From the NCBI GenBank assembly GCA_937871985.1, contig CALMPB010000385.1, positions 1 to 64,000 of the forward strand: a stretch of 64,000 nucleotides of DNA, given 5' to 3'. Shown piece after piece: positions 35,073 through 43,702 of this stretch. This DNA is from an uncultured Burkholderiaceae bacterium (GTDB taxonomy: Bacteria > Pseudomonadota > Gammaproteobacteria > Burkholderiales > Burkholderiaceae). Within the stretch, counting starts at the first letter, position 1. Each line of letters begins with the position of its first letter. A model generated the notes under the pieces. It had not been told where the DNA came from, made no database searches, and saw only the letters and a list, made by a program, of their open reading frames with translations. The translations under genes were made by a program, and so were the position numbers.

Positions 35073-37133
35073 TTACAGATAATCGACCGGCTTCGGATAG
35101 TTCACGTAATTCTTGGTGAGCTGCTTTTCCCGTTGCTGGTTGGGATCGGCGCCTGTGCACCAGTCATCCGACTTGGGATGTTTCTCGCCATTGGGCTTGA
35201 CGACCGAGCAGGCGGTCTTGTCGACAAGCGTGCTCTTGTTGGTCGGGCAAGTCTTGACATCCACACTGTCCGGGCAAGCGGCGAACTTGGAGTTGACGAG
35301 GAGGGTGTACACATTGTCGTTCAGGTCGGTGAAACGCACCTTGAGCGGGTAGGAAACCACGGTGCCAACCCGGAACCCCAGGATCTGGCTGTTGGTGGGC
35401 ATGATGACGTTCTGATCGATCTTCTGGCAATCCAGATTGCCGTCCTGCGTATTCATCGAGCACACGCCGTACTTCTTGATCACGGGCTTGTTGATCTTGC
35501 CGATCAGTGCATCGGGCGGGCCGACGTTCACACTAAAGCCGTCCGCATAGCTGAACTGCTTTTCGTTTTCCAGGCCCTTGAGCCCGCCCACGGTGAAGAC
35601 CAGGCCGCTGCCCAGCTCGCTCATGAAGCCAACCGCGTCATCCACCGAGAATCCATAGGCATTCATCTGCAGATCATCGTGGATCAACTGCACATACGGG
35701 TTGAACAACAGCTTGGGGTTGGCCTTGACGGCATCCTGCGAGCCATTGTATTGCAGATCGTGGATGTACATGGACTGGATCTTGGCATGATCCCAACCCG
35801 GGATACTGGTGTCCGCCAAGGGGTTGGCATCCGCGCCGCAACCCTCGTTATACGGAACCCAGCCATAGATGTGCATCATGGCATTCCAGTAACCGAACGT
35901 GGGAACCTGGGGCGTGCTGCCTTCGCATTTACCCGCGCTGTACATGGCCAGATAGTCCTGGTGGCTTTGTTTGAAGAAGGCCTGGACCGCCGCCAGCTTG
36001 TCTTTCAAGTCGGAATCAGCCGGGCACGTCGCACCTGGCGTCACGTACTGGCTGATGTCCTCACCCGACCAATCGACGCAAGTGCCCCACAGATCCTGCA
36101 TGCGCTGCACTGCTTCGCCATAGCGAAGTGTTTCTTTTTCGGTTTCGCTGCATCCGCCGTTGATGCATTTCAGCACCGTCAAGACGGGCGGGAACTTGGT
36201 GCTGTCCGCCGGCTTGACGGGCACATTGTCGGTAGGAGGCAGGGTGCCCGGACGCTGGGCAAAAATATTGTAGCCGCCTGGCAGCTTGAGCTGGCTCAGG
36301 TTGTAAACCGGCCACCCTCCTCCGATATCGGAGTCCAGGAATGCCTGCAGCTTGTTCCGGAAGTCGGGCAAAGCCTGGCCCGAACCGCTGTACCCGATAT
36401 AAGGATTGCTCTTGGGCCCGATGGCCACGGGCATGTAGACATGATCCACATAGGAAATGTTGTACCCCACGTTTTCCGGCTTCAACAAACGCGTAGTCTG
36501 GCCTGCCGGGATGATGGAGTCGCCGAACGTGTATTCGGACAACTGGGCGTAGACGTCTTCCGGGAACTGAACATTGCTGGAATACGTGGTCAATGCGCAC
36601 TCGGTGCCCTGCGCTTCGCACGTCACCGTATTGGGCGTTGCCAGGGAAGTATCGTCTTTGTCACGCAACCTTTCGCTGTTGTCCGCCAGAACCACGCGCC
36701 CGCCGTTCCACCAGGTAATGTATTTTTTATCGGACAACTCGCTGTACAAAGGCAGCGTGATGGTGACCGACGAATTGGGAGGAATGCCCTTGCCCTCATT
36801 GACGTACAGCTTGTAGACGAAATCGGTCGAGATCACGTCGGTGGTGCGTAAGCACGCCTGCATCCACTGATTGACCGCATTCTTACTAGTCGAAATCACA
36901 GGGTAGATCTGGCCCGCGGAATCGTTGTGAATGGTGACGGTCTTTGGCGCAACCTCCATGGGATTGTTGTCGTAATCCTTGCACGCGACCGTCTGGGTGG
37001 GGATGGAAGCAGACGTAGGAGCGTCGTCTTCCTCGCACGCCGTCAGGGTAAGCGCCAGCAGCAGCACTCCGCCAACCCGCAACGCGGTAGCCGGAAAAGA
37101 GCGCTTTACAGCTCTTTGGGTAGGGACATTCAT
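35073..37133 (-). CDS. Large Cys-rich lipoprotein, unknown function
   Basis: The 686-residue product starts MNVPTQRAVKRSFPATALRV and has a lipobox (LLLALTLTACEEDD) with the lipidated Cys near residue 33, so it is anchored to a membrane, probably the outer one. The mature part has 16 further cysteines, for example TVTCEAQGTECAL, LKCINGGCSET and DGNLDCQK, which suggests up to eight disulfides, and aromatic-rich segments such as ITWWNGGR and NVGYNISYVDHVYMPVA. The latter weakly recalls thaumatin/GH64-like glucanase proteins; this is a loose impression. The start is the ATG at 37133 with AAGGA 8 nt upstream; a start 9 nt before it is poorly spaced. It stands alone, with a good terminator. Confidence 0.7.
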   Translation of the reverse strand: MNVPTQRAVKRSFPATALRVGGVLLLALTLTACEEDDAPTSASIPTQTVACKDYDNNPMEVAPKTVTIHNDSAGQIYPVISTSKNAVNQWMQACLRTTDVISTDFVYKLYVNEGKGIPPNSSVTITLPLYSELSDKKYITWWNGGRVVLADNSERLRDKDDTSLATPNTVTCEAQGTECALTTYSSNVQFPEDVYAQLSEYTFGDSIIPAGQTTRLLKPENVGYNISYVDHVYMPVAIGPKSNPYIGYSGSGQALPDFRNKLQAFLDSDIGGGWPVYNLSQLKLPGGYNIFAQRPGTLPPTDNVPVKPADSTKFPPVLTVLKCINGGCSETEKETLRYGEAVQRMQDLWGTCVDWSGEDISQYVTPGATCPADSDLKDKLAAVQAFFKQSHQDYLAMYSAGKCEGSTPQVPTFGYWNAMMHIYGWVPYNEGCGADANPLADTSIPGWDHAKIQSMYIHDLQYNGSQDAVKANPKLLFNPYVQLIHDDLQMNAYGFSVDDAVGFMSELGSGLVFTVGGLKGLENEKQFSYADGFSVNVGPPDALIGKINKPVIKKYGVCSMNTQDGNLDCQKIDQNVIMPTNSQILGFRVGTVVSYPLKVRFTDLNDNVYTLLVNSKFAACPDSVDVKTCPTNKSTLVDKTACSVVKPNGEKHPKSDDWCTGADPNQQREKQLTKNYVNYPKPVDYL

Positions 37134-37331
37134 ATAATTCATCCTTAGAAAATAAGACCTCGCGATCACCCCGCCGGCATTGCCCAACGACATTCGCCGC
37201 AGGCATACCGCCCGAACCGACCGCTAATTCTTTAAGCAACAAATTATAAAAATGGCTTACGGAAATTCAGTGGATTAATTTCTGTTAAATGCTGGCAAAT
37301 TCTGTCATTCAGCAGGGAAGAAATGCACAAA

Positions 37332-37361
37332 GGCATGGCTTTCCTGATGAAAAGCCATGCC
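37332..37361 (-). terminator. Hairpin after the Liv-type binding protein gene
   Basis: GGCATGGCTTT (37332-37342) pairs with AAAGCCATGCC (37351-37361) with an 8-nt loop, 46 nt past the binding-protein stop on the minus strand. The following U-content is modest, so it is a likely but weak terminator. Confidence 0.65.
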
Positions 37362-37406
37362 AAGGATCATGCGTCTTGTTGTCGAATAAGAGATGGCCGC
37401 GAGCGG

Positions 37407-38546
37407 CTACTGCACCAGCCTCCACCTGCCGTTTTCTATTTGAACCATGACGCCGGAACGGCTGTCCATGCCGTTGTGATCCGTCTTGCTCATATTGAAG
37501 ATCCCCTGCGTTCCGACCACCTCTTTGCTGGCTTCCAGCGAATCGCGCAGCGCAGCGCGAAAATCGGCCGATCCCGGTTTGGACTTCTTGACGGCCTGCG
37601 CTACGGCATGGTCCGCCAAAAGGTAGGCATCCCAGGCAATAGCGGAAAATGCATTGAGCGTGCCTTTGCCATATGCCTTTTCGTAGGTAGCCTTGAAATT
37701 CAAGGCTACCTTCTTGATGGGATTGCTATCGGGCAACTGTTCAGCGACGACCACCGGGCCTGCCACCGCGTATGTGCCGTCCAAAGACTTGCCTCCGACA
37801 CGCAGGAAATCGTTGTTGATGACGCCGGAGTTGTTATAGATAAGACCCTTATAGCCGCGCTCCCGCAATGGGGCATAGGGCAAAGCCCCCGCCGTGCCCG
37901 AACCCCCGAGCAATATGGCGTCGGGCTTGGCGGCAATCAATCTCAGCACTTGTCCCATCACGCTGTTGTCGGTTCGCGCATAGCGCTCGTTGGCCACGAC
38001 GGTGATGCCCGAATCCTTGATGTTGTGCTTGAAGCCCGACAACACAAGATCGCCCCAGGAGTCAGAATACCCCAGATAGCCCACCCTCTTTACGCCGTGT
38101 TGCTTCATGTTCGCAACAACGGATCCCATGCCGATACTCGGCGACATAGGCACGGAATACGACCAGGGGTATTTTTGGGCGGTAACCGGTATGGGCGACA
38201 GTGAAATCTGCGGGGTTTTCAACTCTTGCACGACTTCCGCAACCGCCATGGCGGTCGGCGCGCTGCCCGACCCGATGATCAAGTCCACCTTGTCCTGTTC
38301 GATGAGCTTGCGGGCCAGCTTCACCGTCACGGTCGGATCGGTCTGATCATCCTGGATAATGTAATCGACGGGTACGCCGCCCAATGTTTTCGGCATCAGC
38401 AAAACCGAATTTTTGAAAGGTATGCCCAGCGAAGCGCCCGGTCCAGTCGCGCCAAGAATGACGCCCACCTTCATCTTGGCCTGAGCAGCCAGGGGCACCA
38501 TTGCCGCCAGGGCCACGACAAGCCAGCGTTTTCCCATTTTTCTCAT
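37407..38546 (-). CDS. Branched-chain amino acid-type ABC substrate-binding protein
   Basis: The 379-residue periplasmic protein has a signal peptide (MRKMGKRWLVVALAAMVPLA, cleavage after AQA near 23) and the LivK fold: VGVILGATGPGASLGIPFKN, LIIGSGSAPTAMAVAEVV and LGYSDSWGDLVLSGFK. In this family such proteins bind amino acids, aromatic acids or short acyl compounds. No LivHMGF permease or ATPase is in the window, so it is an orphan that must use another system. The start is ATG 38546 with AGGAG 6 nt upstream. It is 129 nt downstream of the CoA ligase gene and may belong to that operon. Confidence 0.9.
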   Translation of the reverse strand: MRKMGKRWLVVALAAMVPLAAQAKMKVGVILGATGPGASLGIPFKNSVLLMPKTLGGVPVDYIIQDDQTDPTVTVKLARKLIEQDKVDLIIGSGSAPTAMAVAEVVQELKTPQISLSPIPVTAQKYPWSYSVPMSPSIGMGSVVANMKQHGVKRVGYLGYSDSWGDLVLSGFKHNIKDSGITVVANERYARTDNSVMGQVLRLIAAKPDAILLGGSGTAGALPYAPLRERGYKGLIYNNSGVINNDFLRVGGKSLDGTYAVAGPVVVAEQLPDSNPIKKVALNFKATYEKAYGKGTLNAFSAIAWDAYLLADHAVAQAVKKSKPGSADFRAALRDSLEASKEVVGTQGIFNMSKTDHNGMDSRSGVMVQIENGRWRLVQ

Positions 38547-38675
38547 CTACGTCTCCTGGTTTTATCAAGTAATAAAACAAACGTCGACACTCCAGCCGGC
38601 GCGCCACGATTCCTATCACCGTCACGATGCTGCCGGTATCGACACCAACCCCACCTGCGCCGCTAGTTGGCAAGC

Positions 38676-40241
38676 CTATGAAACCTGTCTGTCTTGCGTA
38701 GCCCAGAACGGGGCTCTCAGCGCTTTCTTGTCTACCTTTCGCGTGCTGACCAAGCGTGGCAATTGATCCAGGAACTCCACATGCGTTGGCTTTTTATAGC
38801 TGCCGATAAGGCCGCGACAATGGGCGATCAAGTCCGATTCGGAAACGGTCCGCCCCGGTTTCGTCACGATGAATGCCATCACCGACTCTCCCCACTTGGG
38901 GTCAGGCACGCCGATGACCGCCGCGTCAAGAACGGCGGGGTGCAACAACAAGGCTTCCTCGACCTCTCGCGAATAGATGTTCTCGCCACCCGAGACGATC
39001 ATGTCTTTTTTCCGGTCGACGACGAACAGAAAATGTTCCTCGTCGAAATATCCAATATCCCCGGTCAGGAACCACCCGTCGACCAAGGCTTCTTGCGTCG
39101 CCAAGGGATTTTTCCAGTACCCCTGCATCAGGGACTTTGATTTGATCCATATATCGCCGCACTCTCCGACGGCGCAATCCGATCCCTCCGCCCGAACGGT
39201 ACGGATGTCCGTACCCAGATATGGCTGCCCCGCGGAAGCCAGCCGGCGCACCTGGGCCGGATCCCCTTGCGTCACATGCTGGTGCTTGAGCAGAACCGAA
39301 CCAAGGCCGTTCTCCGTCATGCCGTAGATTTGCATGAAGACCGGCCCGAAAGCTTCGCGCGCGCGTCGCGACAAGGCTTCCGACATCGGGGCGGAGGCAT
39401 AGCAGACCGTCTGCAAGCTGGAAACATCGAAAACCCGCTCCTCCATTATTTCCAGCATCATCTGTATCATCGTCGGCGCCAGGTGCGCGGCCGTGACTTG
39501 TTTTGATTCGATGCTTTCGAGTATTGCCCGCGCATCGAAATCACGATGCAAGACAATGGACGCCCCCACATACAAGAACGTCAGCAGCTCCGTCGGGCCG
39601 CCGATATGGTAGAACGGCATGACAATAAGCATGCGATCGGTCTGGGACGCGGTATGCGACAAAGCCTGTACACGGGCTTGTTCCAGTTGGGCCTCGTTGC
39701 CCAACATGGCGCCTTTGGCTTTGCCAGTCGTGCCGCTGGTGTAGATGATGAATACGACATCGTCCTCGGACGCGCGCATCCCGGACGTCGCCGGCATGGA
39801 GTCCGCGATGAAGTCCTCGTACTCGATCGACCATGCCGGGCCTTGGCCATTGCCCCGTATGCGGATGTAGATCATTGATTCCGGAAGTTGGGCGCGCAGC
39901 ACGTCGACCCTGGGCGCAAACTCATCTTCAAAGAACAAGATCGCCGGCTCGGCATCCTGCAAGATCGTCAGTTGCTCTCGATCCGACAGACGATAGTTGA
40001 TGCCCAAGCCAATGAATCCGCCCAAGCCGGCGGCTCCGTACACTTCCAGATACTCCGGAGTATTGCGCGACAACACGGCCAATCGCGCCTGGCGCGGCAT
40101 GCCGGCTTTCACCAGAGCGCCGATGAGCCGCTTGACGCGATCCGCCAACTGCGCATGGGTCAGTGTTTCGCCCTCAAAATATACCGCCGGATGCGAACCA
40201 AAACACACGGCATTATGTTCGAGGATATCGCCGATGATCAT
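38676..40241 (-). CDS. AMP-dependent acyl-CoA synthetase
   Basis: The 521-residue protein activates a carboxylic acid to its CoA ester via an acyl-AMP. It has the AMP loop FIIYTSGTTGKAKGAMLG, the IYGMTENGLGSVLL motif, GWFLTGDIGYFDEEHFLFVV, DRKKDMIVSGGENIYSREVE and the C-terminal RLVSTRKVDKKALR with the catalytic lysine. It overlaps the MaoC gene by 4 nt (ATGA) and closes the acyl-CoA operon. Its substrate is unknown but must be an acid that enters a short oxidative route. Confidence 0.93.
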   Translation of the reverse strand: MIIGDILEHNAVCFGSHPAVYFEGETLTHAQLADRVKRLIGALVKAGMPRQARLAVLSRNTPEYLEVYGAAGLGGFIGLGINYRLSDREQLTILQDAEPAILFFEDEFAPRVDVLRAQLPESMIYIRIRGNGQGPAWSIEYEDFIADSMPATSGMRASEDDVVFIIYTSGTTGKAKGAMLGNEAQLEQARVQALSHTASQTDRMLIVMPFYHIGGPTELLTFLYVGASIVLHRDFDARAILESIESKQVTAAHLAPTMIQMMLEIMEERVFDVSSLQTVCYASAPMSEALSRRAREAFGPVFMQIYGMTENGLGSVLLKHQHVTQGDPAQVRRLASAGQPYLGTDIRTVRAEGSDCAVGECGDIWIKSKSLMQGYWKNPLATQEALVDGWFLTGDIGYFDEEHFLFVVDRKKDMIVSGGENIYSREVEEALLLHPAVLDAAVIGVPDPKWGESVMAFIVTKPGRTVSESDLIAHCRGLIGSYKKPTHVEFLDQLPRLVSTRKVDKKALRAPFWATQDRQVS

Positions 40242-40699
40242 GATATTTGCGCCCCACGCTCTACCAACAACGCAGAAATCCCTTCATGGGCGACGGCGCC
40301 CGACGCCTTCACCAGCCGGATGCGCCGCTCAAGCACGCCTCGAGCGGGATTCGACGTAACTCGCTTTCCGATGATTTCAACCTCGGCATAGAGCGTGTCT
40401 CCCGCAAATACGGGCTGCAGGTAACGCCATTCACGCACGCCCAGATCCGCGATGACGGCGCGCCCCAGGTTCGGCAAATCGGCCGCCAAGCCTGTCGCCA
40501 CCATCAGGCAATAGCTGCCATGCAGGATTCTTTGGCCCAGCGCGGTATTCCGCGCGAACTCGCTATCGGCGTGAATAGGATGCCAGCCGCCGCTGATCAT
40601 GCAAGAAAAGCTCAAATCAGCCTCGGTAAGCGTGCGCCCGTCACTGCGGCCACTCTCCCCGATTTCAAGCGCGTCAAAAGGAATCGCCGCCAGTTTCAT
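40238..40699 (-). CDS. MaoC-like hotdog protein lacking the catalytic Asp
   Basis: The 153-residue protein has the hotdog MaoC dehydratase fold. In (R)-enoyl-CoA hydratases the motif SGDxNPxHxD carries a catalytic Asp/His pair; here it reads ISGGWHPIHAD, with Gly38 at the Asp position and His43 kept. It may therefore bind acyl-CoA without hydrating it, or use another residue. GQRILHGSYCLMVATGL is the other conserved block. It overlaps both neighbours by 4 nt, between the dienelactone hydrolase and the CoA ligase. Confidence 0.85.
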   Translation of the reverse strand: MKLAAIPFDALEIGESGRSDGRTLTEADLSFSCMISGGWHPIHADSEFARNTALGQRILHGSYCLMVATGLAADLPNLGRAVIADLGVREWRYLQPVFAGDTLYAEVEIIGKRVTSNPARGVLERRIRLVKASGAVAHEGISALLVERGAQIS

Positions 40700-41394
40700 G
40701 ACTGCCCTCCGCCCAATGCGCGCCGCAGAAACTCTTCCGTACGTTGATGGGCAAGCTGGATTGCCGCGGGGTCTCCGCGAGTATAAAAGCCGTGGCCGGC
40801 GTCTTCGTAGACGTAGACCGTCGCATGGGGACTGGCGCTCAGCCCCTCCCTGATGGATTCCTGTATTGGCCGCGGCACGTACTCGTCCTTGGTTCCAAAG
40901 TGCAGGATGATCGGGCTCTTCAGCTCTTTGGCCTGCTCTATATTCCGTTCAATCCCCACGCCGTAATAGGCTACGGCGGCGTCTATATCCAGCCTGAGGC
41001 ACGCCATATAACTGAGCCGCCCCCCCAGGCATAGCCCGGCTACCGCCACCTTGCCATGAAAACCGGGAAGCCCGCGTATGCACGACACCGTCCGGCCAAT
41101 ATCCTGCAATCCCGTTTCTTCGTTGAACTGCTTCAACAGCGACATGGCCCGCTGAATATCCTCTTTGGAGTGGCTCAGCTCGATGCCGGGCTCCAGACGC
41201 CAGAAAAGATCGGGCGCATATACCAGATAGCCATCTTGCGCATAGCGGTCGGCCACGCGCCGTATTGTCGACGTGACGCCGAATATCTCCTGCAGCAAAA
41301 CAATGGCGTTGCCGTTGGGTTTGGCAGGAACGCTTACATAGGCGCCGAAGCTGCGGCCGTCGCCGGTCTCGATATTTTCATTCACTGAGGCCAT
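40696..41394 (-). CDS. Dienelactone hydrolase family protein
   Basis: The 232-residue alpha/beta hydrolase resembles carboxymethylenebutenolidase. The nucleophile Cys lies in VAVAGLCLGGRLSYMA, the Asp in HFGTKDEYVPRPI and the His in VYEDAGHGFYTRGD, so the triad is intact. QEIFGVTSTIRRVADRYAQD is the typical oxyanion-side block. It could hydrolyse a lactone or thioester in the acyl-CoA pathway. It overlaps the MaoC-like gene by 4 nt and lies 11 nt after the acyl-CoA dehydrogenase stop. Confidence 0.92.
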   Translation of the reverse strand: MASVNENIETGDGRSFGAYVSVPAKPNGNAIVLLQEIFGVTSTIRRVADRYAQDGYLVYAPDLFWRLEPGIELSHSKEDIQRAMSLLKQFNEETGLQDIGRTVSCIRGLPGFHGKVAVAGLCLGGRLSYMACLRLDIDAAVAYYGVGIERNIEQAKELKSPIILHFGTKDEYVPRPIQESIREGLSASPHATVYVYEDAGHGFYTRGDPAAIQLAHQRTEEFLRRALGGGQS

Positions 41395-41405
41395 ATCTCC
41401 CCTCG

Positions 41406-42566
41406 TTAAAATTCATAGCTGCCGCTGAGTATCTCGCGGGCAATGGAATTCCGATGTATTTCAGTCGTGCCGTAGCCGATGGCCATTCCACGCACATCGC
41501 GAAAGTACCGCTCGTACGGATATTCCTCGGAAAGCCCGTAAGCGCCCGCAAGCTGCATGGCTTCGTTCGTTACACGAATGGCCATTTGATTGACAAAGGT
41601 CTTGGTAATGGATGTATCGATAATGCTGGGCTGGCCCGCATCCACCCTGCTTGCCGCCCGGTACAGCAAGGCGCGGGCCGCCTCGATCTCGATGGCCATG
41701 TCGGCGAGTTTCCATTGCACGCCCTGGTTTTCGGCCAACGGGCGCCCGAACTGCAGCCTGTCCTGGACATGTTTGGTGATGCGCTGAAATGCCGCCTGGG
41801 CAACGCCAAGGCAGATGGGGGGATTGCCCGAAATACGATCGGCATCGAGCACGCTCAGCAGATCCCGCACGCGCCCCGCCGGCAAAAATATACTTTCGGC
41901 GGGAATGCGGCAGTCCTGAAAAACGAGTTCCGCCATGCCGGTGCCGCGCAAGCCAAGCAGATCCAGATGGCGTCCGACAGAAAAACCCGGTGTTCCCCGC
42001 TCAACCAGTATGACCCCGACTCCGCGCAGGCCCGGCTCGTCCGTCAGTCGAACCAGCACCATGAAGAGGTCCGAGACTTGCGCCCCCGTGCACCATAGTT
42101 TGGAGCCATTCACGACATAGCCGTCTCCATCCGGCACAGCCCGGGTTTTAACGTTGCCGATGTCCGAGCCGGCATCCGGTTCCGACATGCTCCATGCCGC
42201 AAAGAGCTTGCCAGCCGCAAGGCGCGGAAGATACCGCTCTTTTTGCTCCGTCGATCCAAGGCGTGTTATGGCGCGCGTCGTGGCGCCGTCGGTACATGAG
42301 AACAATATTGCGGTGTTGGCGCACGAGCGTGCAATTTGCTCGCTTACCAGCACGAGATCCAACAGACCAAGCCCAGCGCCGCCATATTGTTCGGGAATGG
42401 AGATACCCGTGTATTGATGGTCGGCCAGAATTTTCATGTTCTCCACCGGAGGACTATATGTGCGGTCGGCATGCGCCGCATTGGGCTCAAAATACTTCTC
42501 CGCCAAACCTCTGACTGTCTCGCGCATCAAAATCTGTTCGGGACTGAACCCAAATGGCCGCATCAT
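41406..42566 (-). CDS. Acyl-CoA dehydrogenase
   Basis: The 386-residue FAD enzyme introduces a double bond in an acyl-CoA and passes electrons to ETF. It has FAAWSMSEPDAGSDIGNVKT, VNGSKLWCTGA, RLQFGRPLAENQGVQWKLAD and AIGYGTTEIHRNSIAREI. In the last block the position of the medium-chain catalytic Glu (xYEGT) appears as Tyr (IGYGT), so the base may lie elsewhere, as in isovaleryl-CoA dehydrogenases. The start is ATG 42566 with AAGGA 6 nt upstream. It is the first gene of the operon and is divergent from the LysR gene. Confidence 0.92.
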   Translation of the reverse strand: MMRPFGFSPEQILMRETVRGLAEKYFEPNAAHADRTYSPPVENMKILADHQYTGISIPEQYGGAGLGLLDLVLVSEQIARSCANTAILFSCTDGATTRAITRLGSTEQKERYLPRLAAGKLFAAWSMSEPDAGSDIGNVKTRAVPDGDGYVVNGSKLWCTGAQVSDLFMVLVRLTDEPGLRGVGVILVERGTPGFSVGRHLDLLGLRGTGMAELVFQDCRIPAESIFLPAGRVRDLLSVLDADRISGNPPICLGVAQAAFQRITKHVQDRLQFGRPLAENQGVQWKLADMAIEIEAARALLYRAASRVDAGQPSIIDTSITKTFVNQMAIRVTNEAMQLAGAYGLSEEYPYERYFRDVRGMAIGYGTTEIHRNSIAREILSGSYEF

Positions 42567-42643
42567 AGGGAATCCTTCGTTTCGACAACTCTGTCCGCAC
42601 CACCATCCACAGACGCTCATTCACCCAGCTCATTCAAGGAAGG

Positions 42644-42682
42644 GTCTACCTAAAATATATAGACGGAGCTATCATCGGTCTA
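42644..42682. promoter_or_regulatory. Three alternating GTCTA half-sites
   Basis: GTCTA (42644-42648), TAGAC (42660-42664) and GTCTA (42678-42682) form alternating inverted repeats with 11- and 13-nt spacers, 16 and 18 nt apart. They lie between the divergent acyl-CoA dehydrogenase and LysR genes. This is the classic layout of LysR recognition and activation sites, so the adjacent LysR protein is the likely ligand. Confidence 0.5.
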
Positions 42683-42698
42683 GAACATATAGAACATA
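42681..42698. repeat. Perfect 9-bp tandem duplication at the LysR start
   Basis: TAGAACATA occurs twice in tandem (42681-42689 and 42690-42698), directly before the ATG at 42705. No SD-like sequence is present there, so initiation may be leaderless-like or weak. The duplication may be an operator element or a replication-slippage product. Confidence 0.6.
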
Positions 42699-42704
42699 GA
42701 CACT

Positions 42705-43658
42705 ATGCCTGATATGAATATTTACAAGATCGACTTGAATCTCCTTCTTGTCTTCGACGCATTGATGCAAGAGCGCAACGTGACAAGAGCGGGAGAGCGC
42801 ATCGGTTTAAGCCAGCCGGCAATGAGCCATGCACTCACGAGGCTGCGCAAGCTGTGCAACGACCCGCTTTTCGTCCGGATTCGAACCGGCATGGAGCCGA
42901 CCCCATTCGCGCAGCAGCTAAGCGGTTCCGTGCATCAAGGGCTACGGACACTGCAGGAGGGGCTGGATGGCACGGTCGCCTTCGACCCGGCGACCTCCGA
43001 CCGCACTTTTCAAATCGTGATGAGCGATATGGGTGAAGTCGTGTATTTGCCGCCGCTGATGACAACGCTGAAGAAAGCCGCGCCAAACGTCGATGTACGC
43101 GTATTGCAACTGCCTCGCGAACGCTACCAGGAGGTGTTCGAATCAGGCGCCGCCGATCTCGCCATTGGCGTATCGTCGGCGCTGCAAACCGGGTTTTACC
43201 AACAACGGCTATTTTCCGACGGCTATGTCTGCATCATGCGAAGCGACCACCCCCGTATTGGAACAACGCTAAGCCTGGCCCAGTTCGAGTCGGAGTCGCA
43301 TGTCATGATCGAACCTACGGGATCGCGCTATAGCGGAGTCGTCTCGTCAAACACCGCACCCACGCTCATCGAGCGCAAGCTGGCCGAGTATGGCCTGAAA
43401 CGCCGGATAGCCTTGCGCGTACCGCACTTCACCGTCGTACCCACCATTTTGCAAACGACCGACTTCATCGCAACGGTGCCGCAGCAGGTCGTAACCAGGG
43501 CCGATACGCCTCGCAATCTAAAAATGCTGCCCCTTCCCTTTGACGTCCCAAACTTCGTCATCCGCCAATTCTGGCATCAGCGCAATCATCATGACGACGC
43601 CAACCGATGGCTGCGCGGCATAGTCGCCAACCTTTTCGCCGACGATAAAAAGCCGTGA
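42705..43658 (+). CDS. LysR family transcriptional regulator
   Basis: The 317-residue protein has a winged helix at about 8-68 (LNLLLVFDALMQERNVTRAG and RIGLSQPAMSHALTRLRKLC) and an effector domain with FDPATSDRTFQIVMSDMGEV. It is divergent from the acyl-CoA dehydrogenase operon and probably regulates it. The ATG at 42705 lacks an SD; a second ATG three codons later is an alternative. It belongs to the same NodD/PnpR-like group as the regulator at 33062. Confidence 0.92.
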   Translation: MPDMNIYKIDLNLLLVFDALMQERNVTRAGERIGLSQPAMSHALTRLRKLCNDPLFVRIRTGMEPTPFAQQLSGSVHQGLRTLQEGLDGTVAFDPATSDRTFQIVMSDMGEVVYLPPLMTTLKKAAPNVDVRVLQLPRERYQEVFESGAADLAIGVSSALQTGFYQQRLFSDGYVCIMRSDHPRIGTTLSLAQFESESHVMIEPTGSRYSGVVSSNTAPTLIERKLAEYGLKRRIALRVPHFTVVPTILQTTDFIATVPQQVVTRADTPRNLKMLPLPFDVPNFVIRQFWHQRNHHDDANRWLRGIVANLFADDKKP

Positions 43659-43702
43659 TGAATGCCAAACGATGTTCAAGGCCCGGGTAAAGCAGGCGGC
43701 TA

